64,000 bases of DNA from NCBI GenBank assembly GCA_030407005.1, contig JAUDYN010000007.1:62001-126000 (forward strand), written 5' to 3'. The number at the start of each line of letters is the position of its first letter. Position 1 is the first letter of the stretch. Positions 1 to 11,178 of this stretch are shown in pieces. Source of the stretch: Desarmillaria ectypa (taxonomy: Eukaryota > Basidiomycota > Agaricomycetes > Agaricales > Physalacriaceae). The position numbers and the translations under genes are program-made. A model generated the notes under the pieces. The model saw only the letters and a program-made list of their open reading frames with translations. It was not told where the DNA came from and searched no databases.

Positions 1-1
1 C

Positions 2-1132
2 GCACCACTGGACATGGTTGGTCTGTTCAATAAGGCTAGCAACCTTCTCGACAAGGCCGGAGAGGTCATAGCTGCTGGAGCGAGTGATGCCCTTGTTGAT
101 ATCTTGGGAGCCAGCGGGTCCAATACAACGACCAGCGTCAGTCCTTACGATTTGACGGCTGCCTTTTCTCGTCCGGCTTTCTTCAGCCGTGTCGCGTACT
201 GCCCTAGCGCTTCTGTGATTGCTCTCAACTGAGGCGCACCGTGCGACGCTCTTGCTGCAGGTTCAGTCAAGATTTTAGCAGCTGGCGGTTCTGGTGGATT
301 GATACCACGCTGTGGGTTGTTTTTATTCACACTTTTGTTATCGTGACAATTGGTGTAGTCATAGTCCCTTATGACGATTTGACCCACTCGATCGTCGTGG
401 CGCATCAAGGCACTGACCCGAGCAGTATGTACGTATGTTTATCGTCCTTTCACAATGGTATTGGACTAACAATCAGAGTGTCTATCGCCAACGATACCAA
501 TATCCTTCTCACCCCAATCGACACCGAGTTCTTCCCTTCAGTGGCCCAAAGTACGCGTTTTTTTTTGCTCTGTCAATCCCTCGGCACTGACTCTTCATCG
601 CAGAAGGCATCCAAGTCCATTCTGGCTTCCTCGACACATTCCTGAGAACCGCTTCGACAGTTCTCTCCGTTGTCAAGTATGGACTTTCTACCACTGGAGC
701 AACCAACGTGATCCTTACAGGACACTCCCTTGGCGCCACGCTCGACGCGCTCACCAACCTATCCATCCAGACCACCACGTTTGGCTCTCCCCGTATCGGG
801 AACCAAGCTTTCGCGGACTTTGTCGACGCTTCGTTCTCCAAGGGGAGCTACGCGAGGATCACCAACAAAGCAGACCCCGTGCCGCATGTGCCGCCGACCG
901 TGTTGGAATTTGTCCATGCGCAGGGAGAGGTGCATCTCGGAGAGGGAGGCGCGGTTGCATGTGAAGCGCAAGAGAATGAATCGGTAGGGTGTCCGGATAG
1001 GGTAGGACTGTTAGCTACTGCCAGTCATGATCATTCTGGTGAGTTTAAAGTTTGGAAAGGGCAAGTGGTGATTCGGATGTAGGACCCTACTTTGATGGGA
1101 TATCATTTGGTCAGGACCAGTGTCTCGCTTGA
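2..1132 (+). pseudogene. secreted class 3 (alpha/beta-hydrolase) lipase, 5' end outside window, one in-frame stop
   Basis: Triacylglycerol-lipase-like gene of the fungal class 3 family, expected to be secreted. Spliced reading: exons about 2-311, 359-428, 477-550, 604-1038 and 1083-1132, joined by four GT-AG introns with consistent phase. Visible motifs are the VVAHQGTDP strand, the nucleophile elbow GHSLGAT (Ser codon near 726), NKADPVPHVPP with the catalytic Asp (near 875), and DHSGPYFDG with the catalytic His (1032-1034, just before the last intron). The C-terminus GQDQCLA fits the family. The ATG at 14 is probably internal, because the frame is open to the window edge and no signal peptide is seen. 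Odd point: codon 230-232 is TGA exactly where the family has Cys before GAPCDAL. All splice sites and the triad are otherwise intact, so this is either a very young pseudogene or a sequence error. Confidence 0.85.
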
Positions 1133-1340
1133 TGTTTCTTTCTTTCTTTCTTCTCACCGGCGACTGCATGGGATCATGTTTATTATATTGTAGATAGCTA
1201 TTCATGAATTAAAAAAACTTTTACCAATTTGGTCCACCCGATGACAACATTGCAGTTTACCAACATATGGGAATGGTCACACCAACAAAACTCAAACTTG
1301 ACTTTCCTTGCCTCGAGACACATAGAACATCACATTATGA
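1133..1340. other. lipase 3' flank, no gene seen
   Basis: Short pyrimidine-rich stretch after the lipase stop (TTTCTTTC run near 1137-1152), then an A/T-rich transition into the transposon island. No coding signal or clear terminal repeat of the following element was found. Confidence 0.4.
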
Positions 1341-2105
1341 TTGAGTATCAAGCATGGATTCAAAAGCATGACAAGTGCACCTGATGTTACTCTCATGGCT
1401 GTTGCTGCTGGTGTCAGTAGTGCTGCTGCACCTGTTGCTGCAAGACCCATCAAAAGACAGGAAGATATGCACACCCTTGATGAGGTTGTTGCTGAAGCTG
1501 ATGATATTGCTCTCAACAGCTCCACTAGGTACCTTCTGTCAGTGACCAGTGGAAGTATATTATCAACTGGAGCCACTAGTGGTTCTGGATTCAAGGCAGA
1601 ATTTGAAGAAGTAGAGCAGCAAGTAGCTACTTTACTCGATCGCATTGACGTGAGTGAGAAACAGGCAAAGGAGTGCCAAGAATAAATATTGAAAGCTTTT
1701 CAACAAGGCAGAAATAATAGCTCCTTTTCAAGGCAATCACAACCACAGAATGAACACCTGGTAGCAGGCCCTTCTGACAACTGCTGGTATGACTGGAAAC
1801 CTGGGCACTATGTAAGAGATTGCCAGAATGTCCAGAAGCACTTAGCAGAAGGATTGTTGAAGTTTGTCAACTGCAAGTTCATGATAGCCAATGGTAATCC
1901 AATCCCGTGCAAACCAGTGCACCTCTGTCCAATGGATCAAATGCTAGCAATTTTGAATAAGAAGCAAGAACAGATGTTCTGGGAGGATGTCAGTGGGCCA
2001 GCTGGAATATTTAATGTCAGCCTACCTGATAACACTTCTTTGTATGCCAATAGGCCACGAGATGCTAGTGATGAAGTGATCAATAGGCTTCATCAAGACC
2101 TGTAG
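1341..2105 (+). pseudogene. Gypsy A gag C-terminal region with altered zinc knuckle
   Basis: Two open blocks in one frame (1341-1685 and 1689-2105), separated by a TAA. The second block has a CCHC-type knuckle, C-W-Y-D-x4-H-x4-C: first Cys codon 1782-1784, His 1806-1808, last Cys 1821-1823. The second Cys of the consensus is Asp (GAC), so zinc binding should be lost. The role would be nucleocapsid RNA binding in the retroelement particle. The N-terminal block is low in complexity (Ala, Ser and Thr rich), and I assign it to gag only from position and frame. Confidence 0.6.
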
Positions 2106-2845
2106 TATTGGCAGACTAGCACTCATGTTTCAATGCCTGTTCAATCTACTAGTAGTCCAACATCAAATCAATCATTTGATCCTAATTTTTTCTTGAATCA
2201 AATGAGGTCACTATTCAACCAAGCCAGTAGTCAGACTATGGCTAGTGACTAAAATTTTTATGGTCAGTATATTGCCATGCACACTCATAGTGGTGAGTCT
2301 TCTCAACAGGGTTTCGAAAGAGTCTGATAAAGGCTACAGGGAAGAATACATCAATCCTTATAACTATTCCCCATAAACAGCCAGAGGACCATTTTAAAAA
2401 CAGACCCAAGGGAACAGAACTGAAGAGATATGTAAAGAAAGTGGTTGAACCAGTGTCTGATAAATATGATGAATATGAGAAAGAAGAATGCACACTGTGA
2501 GTACCCACTAGTAAGAAGGTTGTAGTGGAAATACCTACTATTAAACCCACTAGTAAGAAACTGGTAACAGTAGAAGATGCTAGCAGTGAGGAGGATGAAG
2601 CTCTACATTGACAACTGCCATTTAGAAAAGTTCCGAGTGTAAGTTTTATGCCTCTCCCATCAGATAGCACAAACAAAAAGAAAATCCAAGTAAGATTCAA
2701 GGAATCCAAGACACCAGCATATAAACATATGGCACCCATCTATAAGGATAGTAGAGTGCAGGATGTTGCATCTAAAGTATTGAAAACACCTATAGTCTTG
2801 AATGCTGAAGAGCTCATGGACCTGTCTGAGTCTTTAAGAAAAGAA

Positions 2846-3211
2846 TGTTATGATTTTTCCATTTTTCTAATCTTATCTGACATCTAATCACTACCACTCA
2901 TTGACATCACCATCATTCATCAATAACTATCATTGATTCCCTCACACTATTGTCTAGTAGACACATGGTTATATGTGTTTCATGCATGATAAACATATGG
3001 ATGCAGTTATTATTAGTTCTCAGGTTTTAGTATATAAGTAGGGTAGTTTTCATGTACATTCTCTATCTTTTGACTAAACTTAATTCATATACCATCTCCT
3101 ACACTCATCTAAAGATCTAAGCCACTCTTTTACCAAGGGTGATTGTCTGAATGTGAGACAGCCCAAGAGTAGTGCCTGATCCCAAGATCATGTGGAGACT
3201 GGGTCCTAACA
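2846..3211 (+). repeat. solo LTR, family B, with 5-bp target-site duplication AAGAA
   Basis: Begins TGTTATGATTTTTCC and ends GGGTCCTAACA, with terminal TGTTA/TAACA inverted ends. It is flanked by AAGAA at 2841-2845 and 3212-3216, a perfect 5-bp duplication. It carries a TATA motif (TATATAAGTAG near 3031) and a 3' part shared with the LTRs at 6474-6858, 11179-11575 and 48133-48524. Removing it with one copy of the duplication restores an uninterrupted frame across element A. Confidence 0.9.
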
Positions 3212-3246
3212 AAGAAATTGCTAAATTAATGGTTAAAAAATGAATT

Positions 3247-3960
3247 TTGGCTCAGCCAGTAACAGAACAGATGTATAATATGGGAGAGACTCAATCCAAG
3301 TCTGACTCATTGCCATTTGACAAGTCTATTGATGAAGAAAACACAGCTAGTGAGGTCTTGTCCTTGAAAGCAGATGCAATCAACATTTGTGACTTACTAT
3401 CTGTGACATTTATGGTAGCCCAATTTAGTATGGGTTTAATTTCTGCTGGATCCTTGATTATGACTGACCCATATCTACAGTATCTCAATTCACTAGCACC
3501 AGGAGAAAAGCCCAAGCAGGTAATAGTTGCCAAAGAGTCAGCTAGTCTGTGAGCTGTCTATTCTTTAATTAATGGTGCAGGTCAAGAAGAAAGTATAGTT
3601 GATGGTGGCTCACAGATAGTATTGATGGCTAGTGTCATTACAACTAGGCTATGAATAGCATAGGATCCTGACATTACTATTTATATGCAGAGTGAAAATA
3701 GTCAGCTTAAGAAAACCTTAGGACTAGCAAGGAATGTCCCATTCCTCTTTAATAATATAACAGTGTACTTGCAAGTACATATCATCACTAGTCCAGTGTA
3801 TAAAGTGCTACTAGGCTGACCATCTAATGTTCTCATAGAAAGTGTTATTAGAAATCAAGCAGATGGTGGTCAGATCATTACCATCACTGATCTGAACACT
3901 AGTAGGAGGTGCACCCTCAGATTAGCCAAAATGGTACCAAAGGCAGCTGAAGAGGGTTTT
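3247..3960 (+). pseudogene. Gypsy A retropepsin-like aspartic protease region
   Basis: Reads as the protease domain of a basidiomycete Gypsy polyprotein. The active-site strand is VDGGSQIV (Asp codon 3601-3603), where Asp-Ser-Gly is expected, so the catalytic triplet is altered to Asp-Gly-Gly. Downstream motifs GLARNVPFL, VYLQVHI and a late I-T-I-T-D-L-N-T block match the lineage as I know it. At least three in-frame stops are present (3550-3552, 3652-3654 and near 3819), so no active protease is expected. Its role was polyprotein processing. Confidence 0.65.
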
Positions 3961-3977
3961 TAATTGAACTCAATAAA

Positions 3978-4451
3978 TTGATGAATGATCAAGGAAAGTT
4001 AGCCCTGCAAATCACACAGACTAGTGATGATAACTTGGAAATTGAAGCATATATGAAACTGAAAGAAGGCATTAGTTTCTCAGAAACAGAACTACATGAC
4101 ACCTTTCTTATAGCTTTGATGAGTAGTGAAGAAAACTTATTCCAAGATGAACAAGCCAAGGGACTATTAAACTCCTACTTCCAAAGAAAGGTAGTCCATG
4201 AGGGCTACAAAACACAATATCATGTGTATGAGCACACTAGCAATGGCTCTCCATTACTGGAAGATAATAAAATCCCAATCTATAATATACTAGTTGATAA
4301 CTTGCATGCAGGGTCAAAGACTAGTAAGTCTAGGAAGGTAAAGACAACACTAGTCCCTGATTTTGAATATCTTGGTGCATATTGTAAGGCTTGCAAACTC
4401 TCTGATGAGAGAATTACAGTTTGCTTTTACAAGATCTTTGGTATACAGTAA
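3978..4451 (+). pseudogene. Gypsy A unidentified open region after the protease
   Basis: A 157-codon open frame following the retropepsin region without a stop. It is rich in Glu, Lys and Ser. I do not recognise a domain. It normally sits between protease and reverse transcriptase in this lineage, but here the last part runs into repeat A-LTR at 4383, so the final 20 or so residues are probably repeat sequence rather than element protein. Confidence 0.4.
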
Positions 4452-4918
4452 GTATATGAGGAGGTGCAAGAACCACCCACTTCAGATTAGTATGAATCCA
4501 CTTCTGATAGTGGAGGAGAGTGAAAGAGTAAGACTCAACATCCTTTCAAGAGATTGTGTTTTGAGAGCAAGTTCTGAGTAATAGCAATGAGCTTTCATGC
4601 TGTCTGCTAGCAATACTAGGCATGAGGCTGCTAAAATATGCTAAGCTGGAGGCTTGGATAAGGGATCTATTCCTTTAGTGTGCTATGAACTTGACTGATT
4701 TTTTCTCTAGTTACATTTAGTGCTTTTATACTTCTCAGAACCAAGCCAAATTTCTACCCCTATACCTATCCACTCTGATAAATCTTGACAAGTAGCAACC
4801 TGCTACATCATGTCTACCCCTCTTTGTCACTCCTAAAAGATTCTCCTAGGGAAAAACCATATGGGATCACCATCCTTGATGATATTAAGGTGGAGGCACC
4901 AGCTTCCACTGGTGGATG
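4383..4918 (+). repeat. repeat A-LTR, copy 1
   Basis: Begins TGTAAGGCTTGCAAACTC. It is shared over about 500 bp with 48900-49440 in the same orientation, and with 49486-49895 in inverted orientation. Similarity to the second copy continues to about 4918. It could be an LTR of element A because it abuts that element and starts with TG, but I did not find a matching 5' copy or a duplication. Confidence 0.6.
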
Positions 4919-6473
4919 GTAGTGCAGATGGCAGTCTATTGGCCTCTGGTTCCTGCTCTGGTGGAAAAATAAGTTACTGATGACAGATAGCAGTGTGGAT
5001 AGCAGTCCATCATCCCCTGACCTTCATTTCTAGCAGATTCTAGTCCTGTATTCCCATTAACTGAGCAGGTGGGTGTTGTTAGTCCTATGCTGAGTACTAG
5101 CTTGGCAGAAGCCAAAATTTAGTGCAGCACACTAGTTTCTCAATCAAAGTCAAAGTCAAAGTTCTAACAGGAGCAGAGCAAGACCCTTGCACTCTCAGTG
5201 CAAAAGAAGCATGAGTAAATGTAGAGCCAATTGGATGGGCACTGGAAAGGAGCACTGAATCATTGGTTATGAGTCAGTGCTACCCATTTTCATCTGTTAG
5301 CTGGCATTTTTGAATTTCTTTCCATTTCTAGCATATCAGCTCTGTTTCAGAAACTTTACCTGAGCCATGCAAGTACTTTTTGCTAACAAATAATAAATCA
5401 CATAGGGCCAGGGGTGACACTTGTGAGCATGTGTTCATTTGTGTTCATTTGCATTTATCTGCAGTTGTATCAATACATTTATGTCATCATAAGTGGATGC
5501 TATTATTTACAGATGCAAGCAAACTTTATGCACTTGACTGTATAAAATGTTTTCTCAATTCTTAAAAGGTCTAAATGCTATTAAGGATAGATAAAAGCAT
5601 GAAGTCAATTGTTTGAGAATAAATAGACATTAAATTACCTATCCACAAGGTCTCCATTGATAGACTAATGGTCTGTTCACACCAAACTCTCATGCAACAA
5701 CCAGTTCCAGTCAAAGCATGTAAATGCATGCATTCTTAGTTTTCTTGCAAGTGTTTAGACACAAATGCAAATGTTATGGCATCTCATGCAGGTGATGAGA
5801 TGAGAGCACAAACATTACAAGATGAATACAAATGCTTGCAAGTGGGCAAGAAGAATTCTACATGTTAGCCTGTATGGCTGCATGGCAGCATAGTTGACAA
5901 ATATTAGAGGCAATAAAAGTTTCATTAAATATAACTCAATGTGCTCTGCTCCCTTCTATCATTGTGTTCACTTGGTCATTTTCTGTTAGTACTGTTATAG
6001 GCTATAAATAAATATCCTTGGAAATTGATTGAGGAATATCTTTTGCTACCTGTGTGAGACTTTAGACCTCTGATCTCTTGTTCTGATATTATCTATGCCA
6101 GTTACTTCATCCCTTCATCTAGTGCAACTCATGTTTGGAATAGACAACCTTGAACTCATAGTTCTAACCTCATTCAACCTTGATATCTATGTATCTACCT
6201 TTCCTCTTCACTACAGAAGTATGGAAATAGATTCATTTCAGGCACTTGATGAGTTGGAAATGTTGTATGCAATTATGTATTTCACTTCTCTTATTTTGTC
6301 TTTGATGAACTGAAAGCATACCATTTATTCCAGTTAACAAGAAGCTTTATATGCCATATTTATGCTTCTGGTATGTGGTATTTGTGATTGACAATGAGCT
6401 CATGCAAATAATCATCTCCTATGAAATATTTAAGCAATATACAGATCACAGGTTGAAGAAAAACCTGCATGAG
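4919..6473. other. transposon-island filler, no gene
   Basis: A/T-rich, CG-poor sequence without a recognisable coding region. It includes a short triple of the hexamer CAAAGT (about 5147-5163) and two weakly complementary blocks rich in ATGCAAATG-like words (about 5430-5470 and 5755-5790) that could be the ends of a decayed non-autonomous element. Nothing is clear enough to name. Confidence 0.4.
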
Positions 6474-6858
6474 TGTTACAATTTTTCTGTTTTTCTATCT
6501 TATCCAACATCATTCATTAATAATCACTTATCGACATCACCATCATTCATCAATAACCACCATCGATTCCCTCATGCTGTCATTCTATTCATAGATACCT
6601 CATCATAAACACACAATCCTACTTGTTTCAGGCATGGATACCTCATGGTCACAGTTATTATTAGTTCACACTCTCAGTATATAAGTAGGGTAGTTTTCAT
6701 GTACATTCTCTATCTTTCAACTAAACTTAAATCATATACCAACTACCTCACACATCCCAAGATCTAGCAATGCTCTAAGCCACAGGTGATTGTCCAAATG
6801 TGAGACAGCTCTTAGAGTTGTTCATGATCAAAAGATCACATGAAGTTGGGTCCTAACA
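6474..6858 (+). repeat. LTR, family B (5' LTR of element B)
   Basis: Starts TGTTACAATTTTTCTG and ends GGGTCCTAACA. It contains a TATATAAGTAGGG promoter-like motif near 6679. CG-poor compared with the 3' LTR. Confidence 0.85.
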
Positions 6859-7096
6859 TTAGTTGAAAGATACCCTATCTGCTCCTTCACTGCTAGCTGT
6901 GAAGAAGCACCATACATGTCTGAAGAATGAAGAAACCAACAAACAATTACAATCAGTACTGCCATCAGCTGTGTAATACTTCTAGTAATATTTATGACAC
7001 TCTTCATACTCACCTACAAAGAAGAAATCAGGGTGTGCCTATGCTGATGACAAAACAGACCCCTGCTCCCTTCCTGCCCTCCCTGCCACTCTCTTC

Positions 7097-7758
7097 GTGT
7101 CCTCCCAAGGAGACCCACCCCTGCCAGGATGGCTTCCACAAATTTGGCATCTGGGGAAGAAGAAGGCCTCCCCCATCCAAGAGTCTGCTTCTCAAACTCC
7201 TTGGAGGAGTTTCCTACACATGGGAGGACCCCTGCCAACTCAGATGACTGAGTGGAATGACCCTCCTCCCCCATGCTGGAACACAAGAGGAATGTATAGG
7301 TTATGCTCTGAAGCAGAGAGTCCCCTTCTCCCCCCTACACCCCACCCCCCCATCCAGCCCATCATCAGGTATGACCAACAAACCACTCTGGGATGGATAT
7401 ACCCCATCCCTGCACCCATCCATATGGCCCCTGGGCCATCACCACCCAGGAGCAGGGCTCCTAGCCCAGCAGAAGAACCAAATCCTCCTCCTTCCTCCCT
7501 GTCATTGACATTGTCAATGACAACTCTGACAACACTGAAACCTCGGCTGCTCCTGCAGCCCCCAACAACCCCTTCAATCCTGACAGGGCTGACTATGAGT
7601 GGCTGGAACTTTCTGATGTTGACAGGGCCCTTTTTGGCCCCTTCAGAACTGCCACCTGAGAACTCAGGTGAGCAAACATTGAGGCCAGAACCACATGGCC
7701 CTGCAGTCATCCCAACATGGATGAGTGGCTGGCCCTCAACCGAGGGCATCCAGTATGC
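7097..7758 (+). pseudogene. Gypsy B gag N-terminal region
   Basis: Proline-rich open frame starting near 7097. It matches the gag start of the minus-strand Gypsy (46276-46644), including the shared opening Met-Ser-Ser, a Gly-Trp-hydrophobic-Gln motif followed by W-H, and a later Pro-Pro-Pro-Pro block. It stops being gag at 7758, where repeat C begins, so the zinc knuckle is absent. Expected role: capsid-like structural protein of the retroelement. The long proline stretch also leaves other frames open, so the exact start is uncertain. Confidence 0.6.
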
Positions 7759-9119
7759 TGATGTGCTTGGTAATGGTGAGTGACAAAAGAATTAGAGAAT
7801 GGCAATGAACACCAATCACACTAAACCTCTTACTACTCTACACTTAATCACCAATATTGAATTTGGGTGGTTTTGAGTATGATGGAAGCACTCTGCAGAC
7901 TTCAATAATCAAGTGCAGTTGTCTTAAAGATGTGTTATTCATTACTAGTGAGTTATACAAAGTACTACTCGCACTAGTGGGGTGGGTAAGACACAATTGG
8001 GTAAAGAATGACTTGGTTTGAGCTACTGCACTCATTCTGACTGAAACTGCTTCGAACTAGTGGCTCTCTTGGCCCTATACTGCTTCCTACAAGTGATAAA
8101 CACTTGACTAGTTGCACTCTTGGCTGACTAGTGGTGCTCTTGGCCTAAGAATAAACTATAACTCTGAGAACTTTGCTTGAACTAACTTCAAAACACTCTA
8201 GACCTTTGCAGGATACAACAGTGACTCTAATGGACTTCAATTCAATGCAATACTATGGGTGACTTAGCGACTATTCATCACTTCATTGAGGTTAAGCACA
8301 AAAGCCTTTAATTGGGGACACCAGTTACTACCAGTGAGGGCTCAACTGTGGGGATGGCTTGCCTGGTTTGCACGAGTGCCCATCCTACTACTTATATACT
8401 ACTGAGGCAGAACTATAAATATCATCTGGATATAGAGTATATTGGTAAGGATTTTTTGGCTAGTCACAAATAATGGTGAATAATCACACAATAGTCAGTC
8501 TAGTCTGTTTTCTTTTTCAAATATTCAGTCTAGAGACTCCACAGTTGGTCTTGCCGCACCCTTGGCACAACTACATGCCCTAGTAATGCGGTTATATGGA
8601 TATCCGGATATTGGTGCCTGTAACATCTATCTGATCATGATTGAGGGTGCAGTCCAGCTCCACTAGTATCAATCATAAAAGATCTATATTGCAATAGTCG
8701 GATCTGGGCTCAAGGTTAATCCATTCCTAATTTATTTCTAAGTCCCATTTCATAATTGCCATGTGACTAGTTATCCTGACTTAGGCATTTATGCACAGTC
8801 CAGTTTCCTAGTGACAGAACTTCATGAGATCTGTGTACTCTGCTCCTGATTTTGGTCTGCTAGTAGCATCCTTCATTTCCTAGTGGCTGTATTTCACTTA
8901 GTCCTGCTAGCATTCGAGTTACTAGTCTGGCCAGCTGGTAGATTTAACCCACTAATGGTGTTGCATCTAAGTCCTGGCTCTATCAGTTGCTTACTGCTTT
9001 TAACTATCAGCTCAAAGCCTCAGCTATAGTCCTCTATGTATCACTAGTATAGGATAGATGTGCAATAGTATTGTTACAAAATCGCAAAATCTAGGTGTGA
9101 ATGCATAGACAGTGTATCA
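7759..9119 (-). repeat. repeat C (LTR-like, 1.36 kb), copy inside element B
   Basis: Read on the minus strand it starts TGATACACTG and ends AAGCACATCA, giving TGAT...ATCA ends, with a TATATAAGTAG motif in the same orientation as in the other LTRs. Nearly full-length match in inverse orientation to 42660-44019 (1361 against 1360 bp) and partial match to 37560-37703 plus 47297-48905. No target-site duplication was found (TATGC against CCAAA), which suggests deletion or recombination at this junction. Confidence 0.7.
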
Positions 9120-11010
9120 CCAAATGCAATTACGAGATTTATGATAAGGAATTGCTGGCCATCATGTTAGCCTTAGAAGAATGGTGTCATTATCTCATGG
9201 GGGCAAAAGAAATCATTGAAATCTGGACTGATCACCAAAACCTCCAGTACTTCTGAAAACCCCAAAAGCTGAATCGCTGACAAGCTCAATGGGTCACCGA
9301 ATTAGCTGAATACCACTTTGTTCTTCAACACAAAGCTGGAATCACTAACAAAAAGATGGATCTTCTCAGCCAAAGAGATGATCATGATCAGGGAAAAGAA
9401 GACAATTAAGACATGATTGTCCTCTCCCCTGAACATTTCTGGGACTTAATACTGCCCACAACCAAAGAATGAGTCATGCATATAAGAGATGCAACTGGAC
9501 AAAAAGAACAATGGGATCAAGGGATTGAAAAATCCCTCAATCATGAATGAGGAATTACTCAAGAAAACAAAGTACTGTGGTATGACAGATGCATCTATGT
9601 CCCTCAAGATACTTCACTCCATGGCAAGATCATTGTGCAATACCATGACCACATCACTGCAGGACACCCAGGAATCACCAAAACCAAACAACTCATATTA
9701 CGAGAATATTGGTGGCCAAAGATGAAAAAAGGTGTTGAATCATATATCAAGGGATGCAAAACCTGTCAAAGAACAAAGAGCAACATGCAGGCAAAGGCCA
9801 CTCCTCTTCATCCTAACACAATCCCAGACACTCCCTGGACCCATATTTCAGTTGATATGGTTACCAGACTTCCAGAATCAGAAGGCTTCAATGCCTTGCT
9901 CATCATCATGGACCATTTTTCCAAAAACATCATCCTTGTCCCATGTAATGAAGAATTGTCTGCAGAAGGATGGGCCCTTATGCTCCAAAACCACATATAT
10001 GCAAAGCATGGGATGCTGCAAATGGTCATTTCAGATTGAGGACCTCAATTTGTATCCTCCTTCATGAAGGAATTATACTGGATGTTGAACATCATGCAAA
10101 ATGCATCCACTGCATATCACCCACAGACTGATGGACAGACAGAATGGGTCAATCAAGAGGTTGAAAAATACCTCTGCATCTTTGTCAATCATCAACAGAC
10201 AGATTGGGTCACATGGCTACCCCTTGCAGAATTTGCTCATAACAATAGAGTTCATTCTGCCACTGGCAAAAGTCCATTTATGATCTTGTATGGATGGAAT
10301 CCCCAACTCATTCTGGAGTCCATCCAAAAGACCAACTTTGCAAATCCCGTGGCCATAGAATTTACAGAAACTATGGCCAAAGTTCACAAAGAAGTACACA
10401 ATGCCTTGGAGAAAGCAGCAGTGCAAATGAAAGTGCAATACGACAAGTGAAAGCAATTACCTCAGGAATATTGAATCAGTGATAAGGTCTGGCTCGACGC
10501 CACCAACCTTCATCTTCCCTGACCAAAGAAGAAGCTTGATGACAAATGAACTGAACCGTTCGAAATCATCAAGAAATCTGGTATGGCAGTATACAAGTTG
10601 AAGCTGCCACCTCATTGGAAAATACATCCTCAATTCAACAAAAAATTGTTAACCCCATACAATGCACCCTCATTCCCCAATCAACAACAACTGCTGCCTC
10701 CTCCTCCAGACCTCATCGATGGCCAAGAGGAGTACAAAATTGAAGAAGTCCTGGATTCATGCACTCATTGAGTATGCTCCAAATGAGGACAACTGTCCAG
10801 GGAAGTCACAGACTACCTAGTCAAGTGGAAGGGATGGACAAGAGAACATAACTCTTGGGTCTGAGAAACAGAAATGTCAAATGCCATGGAAGTGATTGAA
10901 GAATACAAGGCTAGCATGAACCATGCCTTATACATTCCAAAAATTGTAACCAAAGACAAAATAGTGGTCAAGATACTGGACCATGAATACTCCAATAATG
11001 GCAATGTCAT
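9120..11010 (+). pseudogene. Gypsy B RNase H - integrase - chromodomain polyprotein remnant
   Basis: Continuous homology in one main frame broken by stops. RNase H: YDKELLAI and [10 protein letters not shown] (about 9135-9255). Integrase: H-x3-H and C-x2-C finger (HDHITAGHPG, about 9645; CKTCQR, about 9760), DDE core with VDMV (Asp near 9854), D at VISD (10034-10036) and the YHPQTDGQTE block with the terminal Glu-type motif (near 10120-10145). Chromodomain: YLVKWKGW and HNSWV (about 10815-10865). Stops at 10037-10039, 10448-10450 and several after 10460 lie where Arg is conserved. It would have integrated cDNA; the chromodomain would have targeted chromatin. Not functional. Confidence 0.85.
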
Positions 11011-11165
11011 GTATCTTGCTCAATGCAAGGATGGATACCAAAAATGGATCATCAACCTGGATGAGAAAGTATGGAAAAACTTGATTAATCAGTACTGGAT
11101 CAACCAAGCCACATCACAACTTGACACCCCCAAAGAAGAACCTTAGCAGTCGGGATGACTGCTTT

Positions 11166-11178
11166 AACAAGGGGGTCA
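11166..11178 (+). promoter_or_regulatory. polypurine tract of Gypsy B
   Basis: AACAAGGGGGTCA lies directly before the TG of the 3' LTR. The minus-strand Gypsy has the matching G-run at the same place (38126-38139). Expected plus-strand DNA primer site. Confidence 0.75.

Larger units (their letters stand above)
1341..4382 (+). mobile_element. decayed Ty3/Gypsy element A (gag-protease part), interrupted by a solo LTR
   Basis: Remnant of a basidiomycete Gypsy lineage. In order: a gag C-terminal region with a zinc knuckle (1782-1823); a region like the domain that precedes the protease in this lineage (about 2640-2860, resuming at 3212); a retropepsin-like region (about 3370-3960); and an unidentified open stretch (3978-4382). 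No reverse transcriptase or integrase follows, because the sequence passes straight into repeat A-LTR. The frame is broken by several stops (for example 1683-1685, 2103-2105, 3550-3552) and by a solo LTR at 2846-3211. CG dinucleotides are rare. The family call rests on the motif order; the exact ends are not defined. Confidence 0.7.

Noticed and set aside
7240..7749. 169-codon minus-strand open frame, glycine-rich
   Set aside because: It is the mirror of the proline-rich gag region on the plus strand (CCN codons read as NGG); no independent support.
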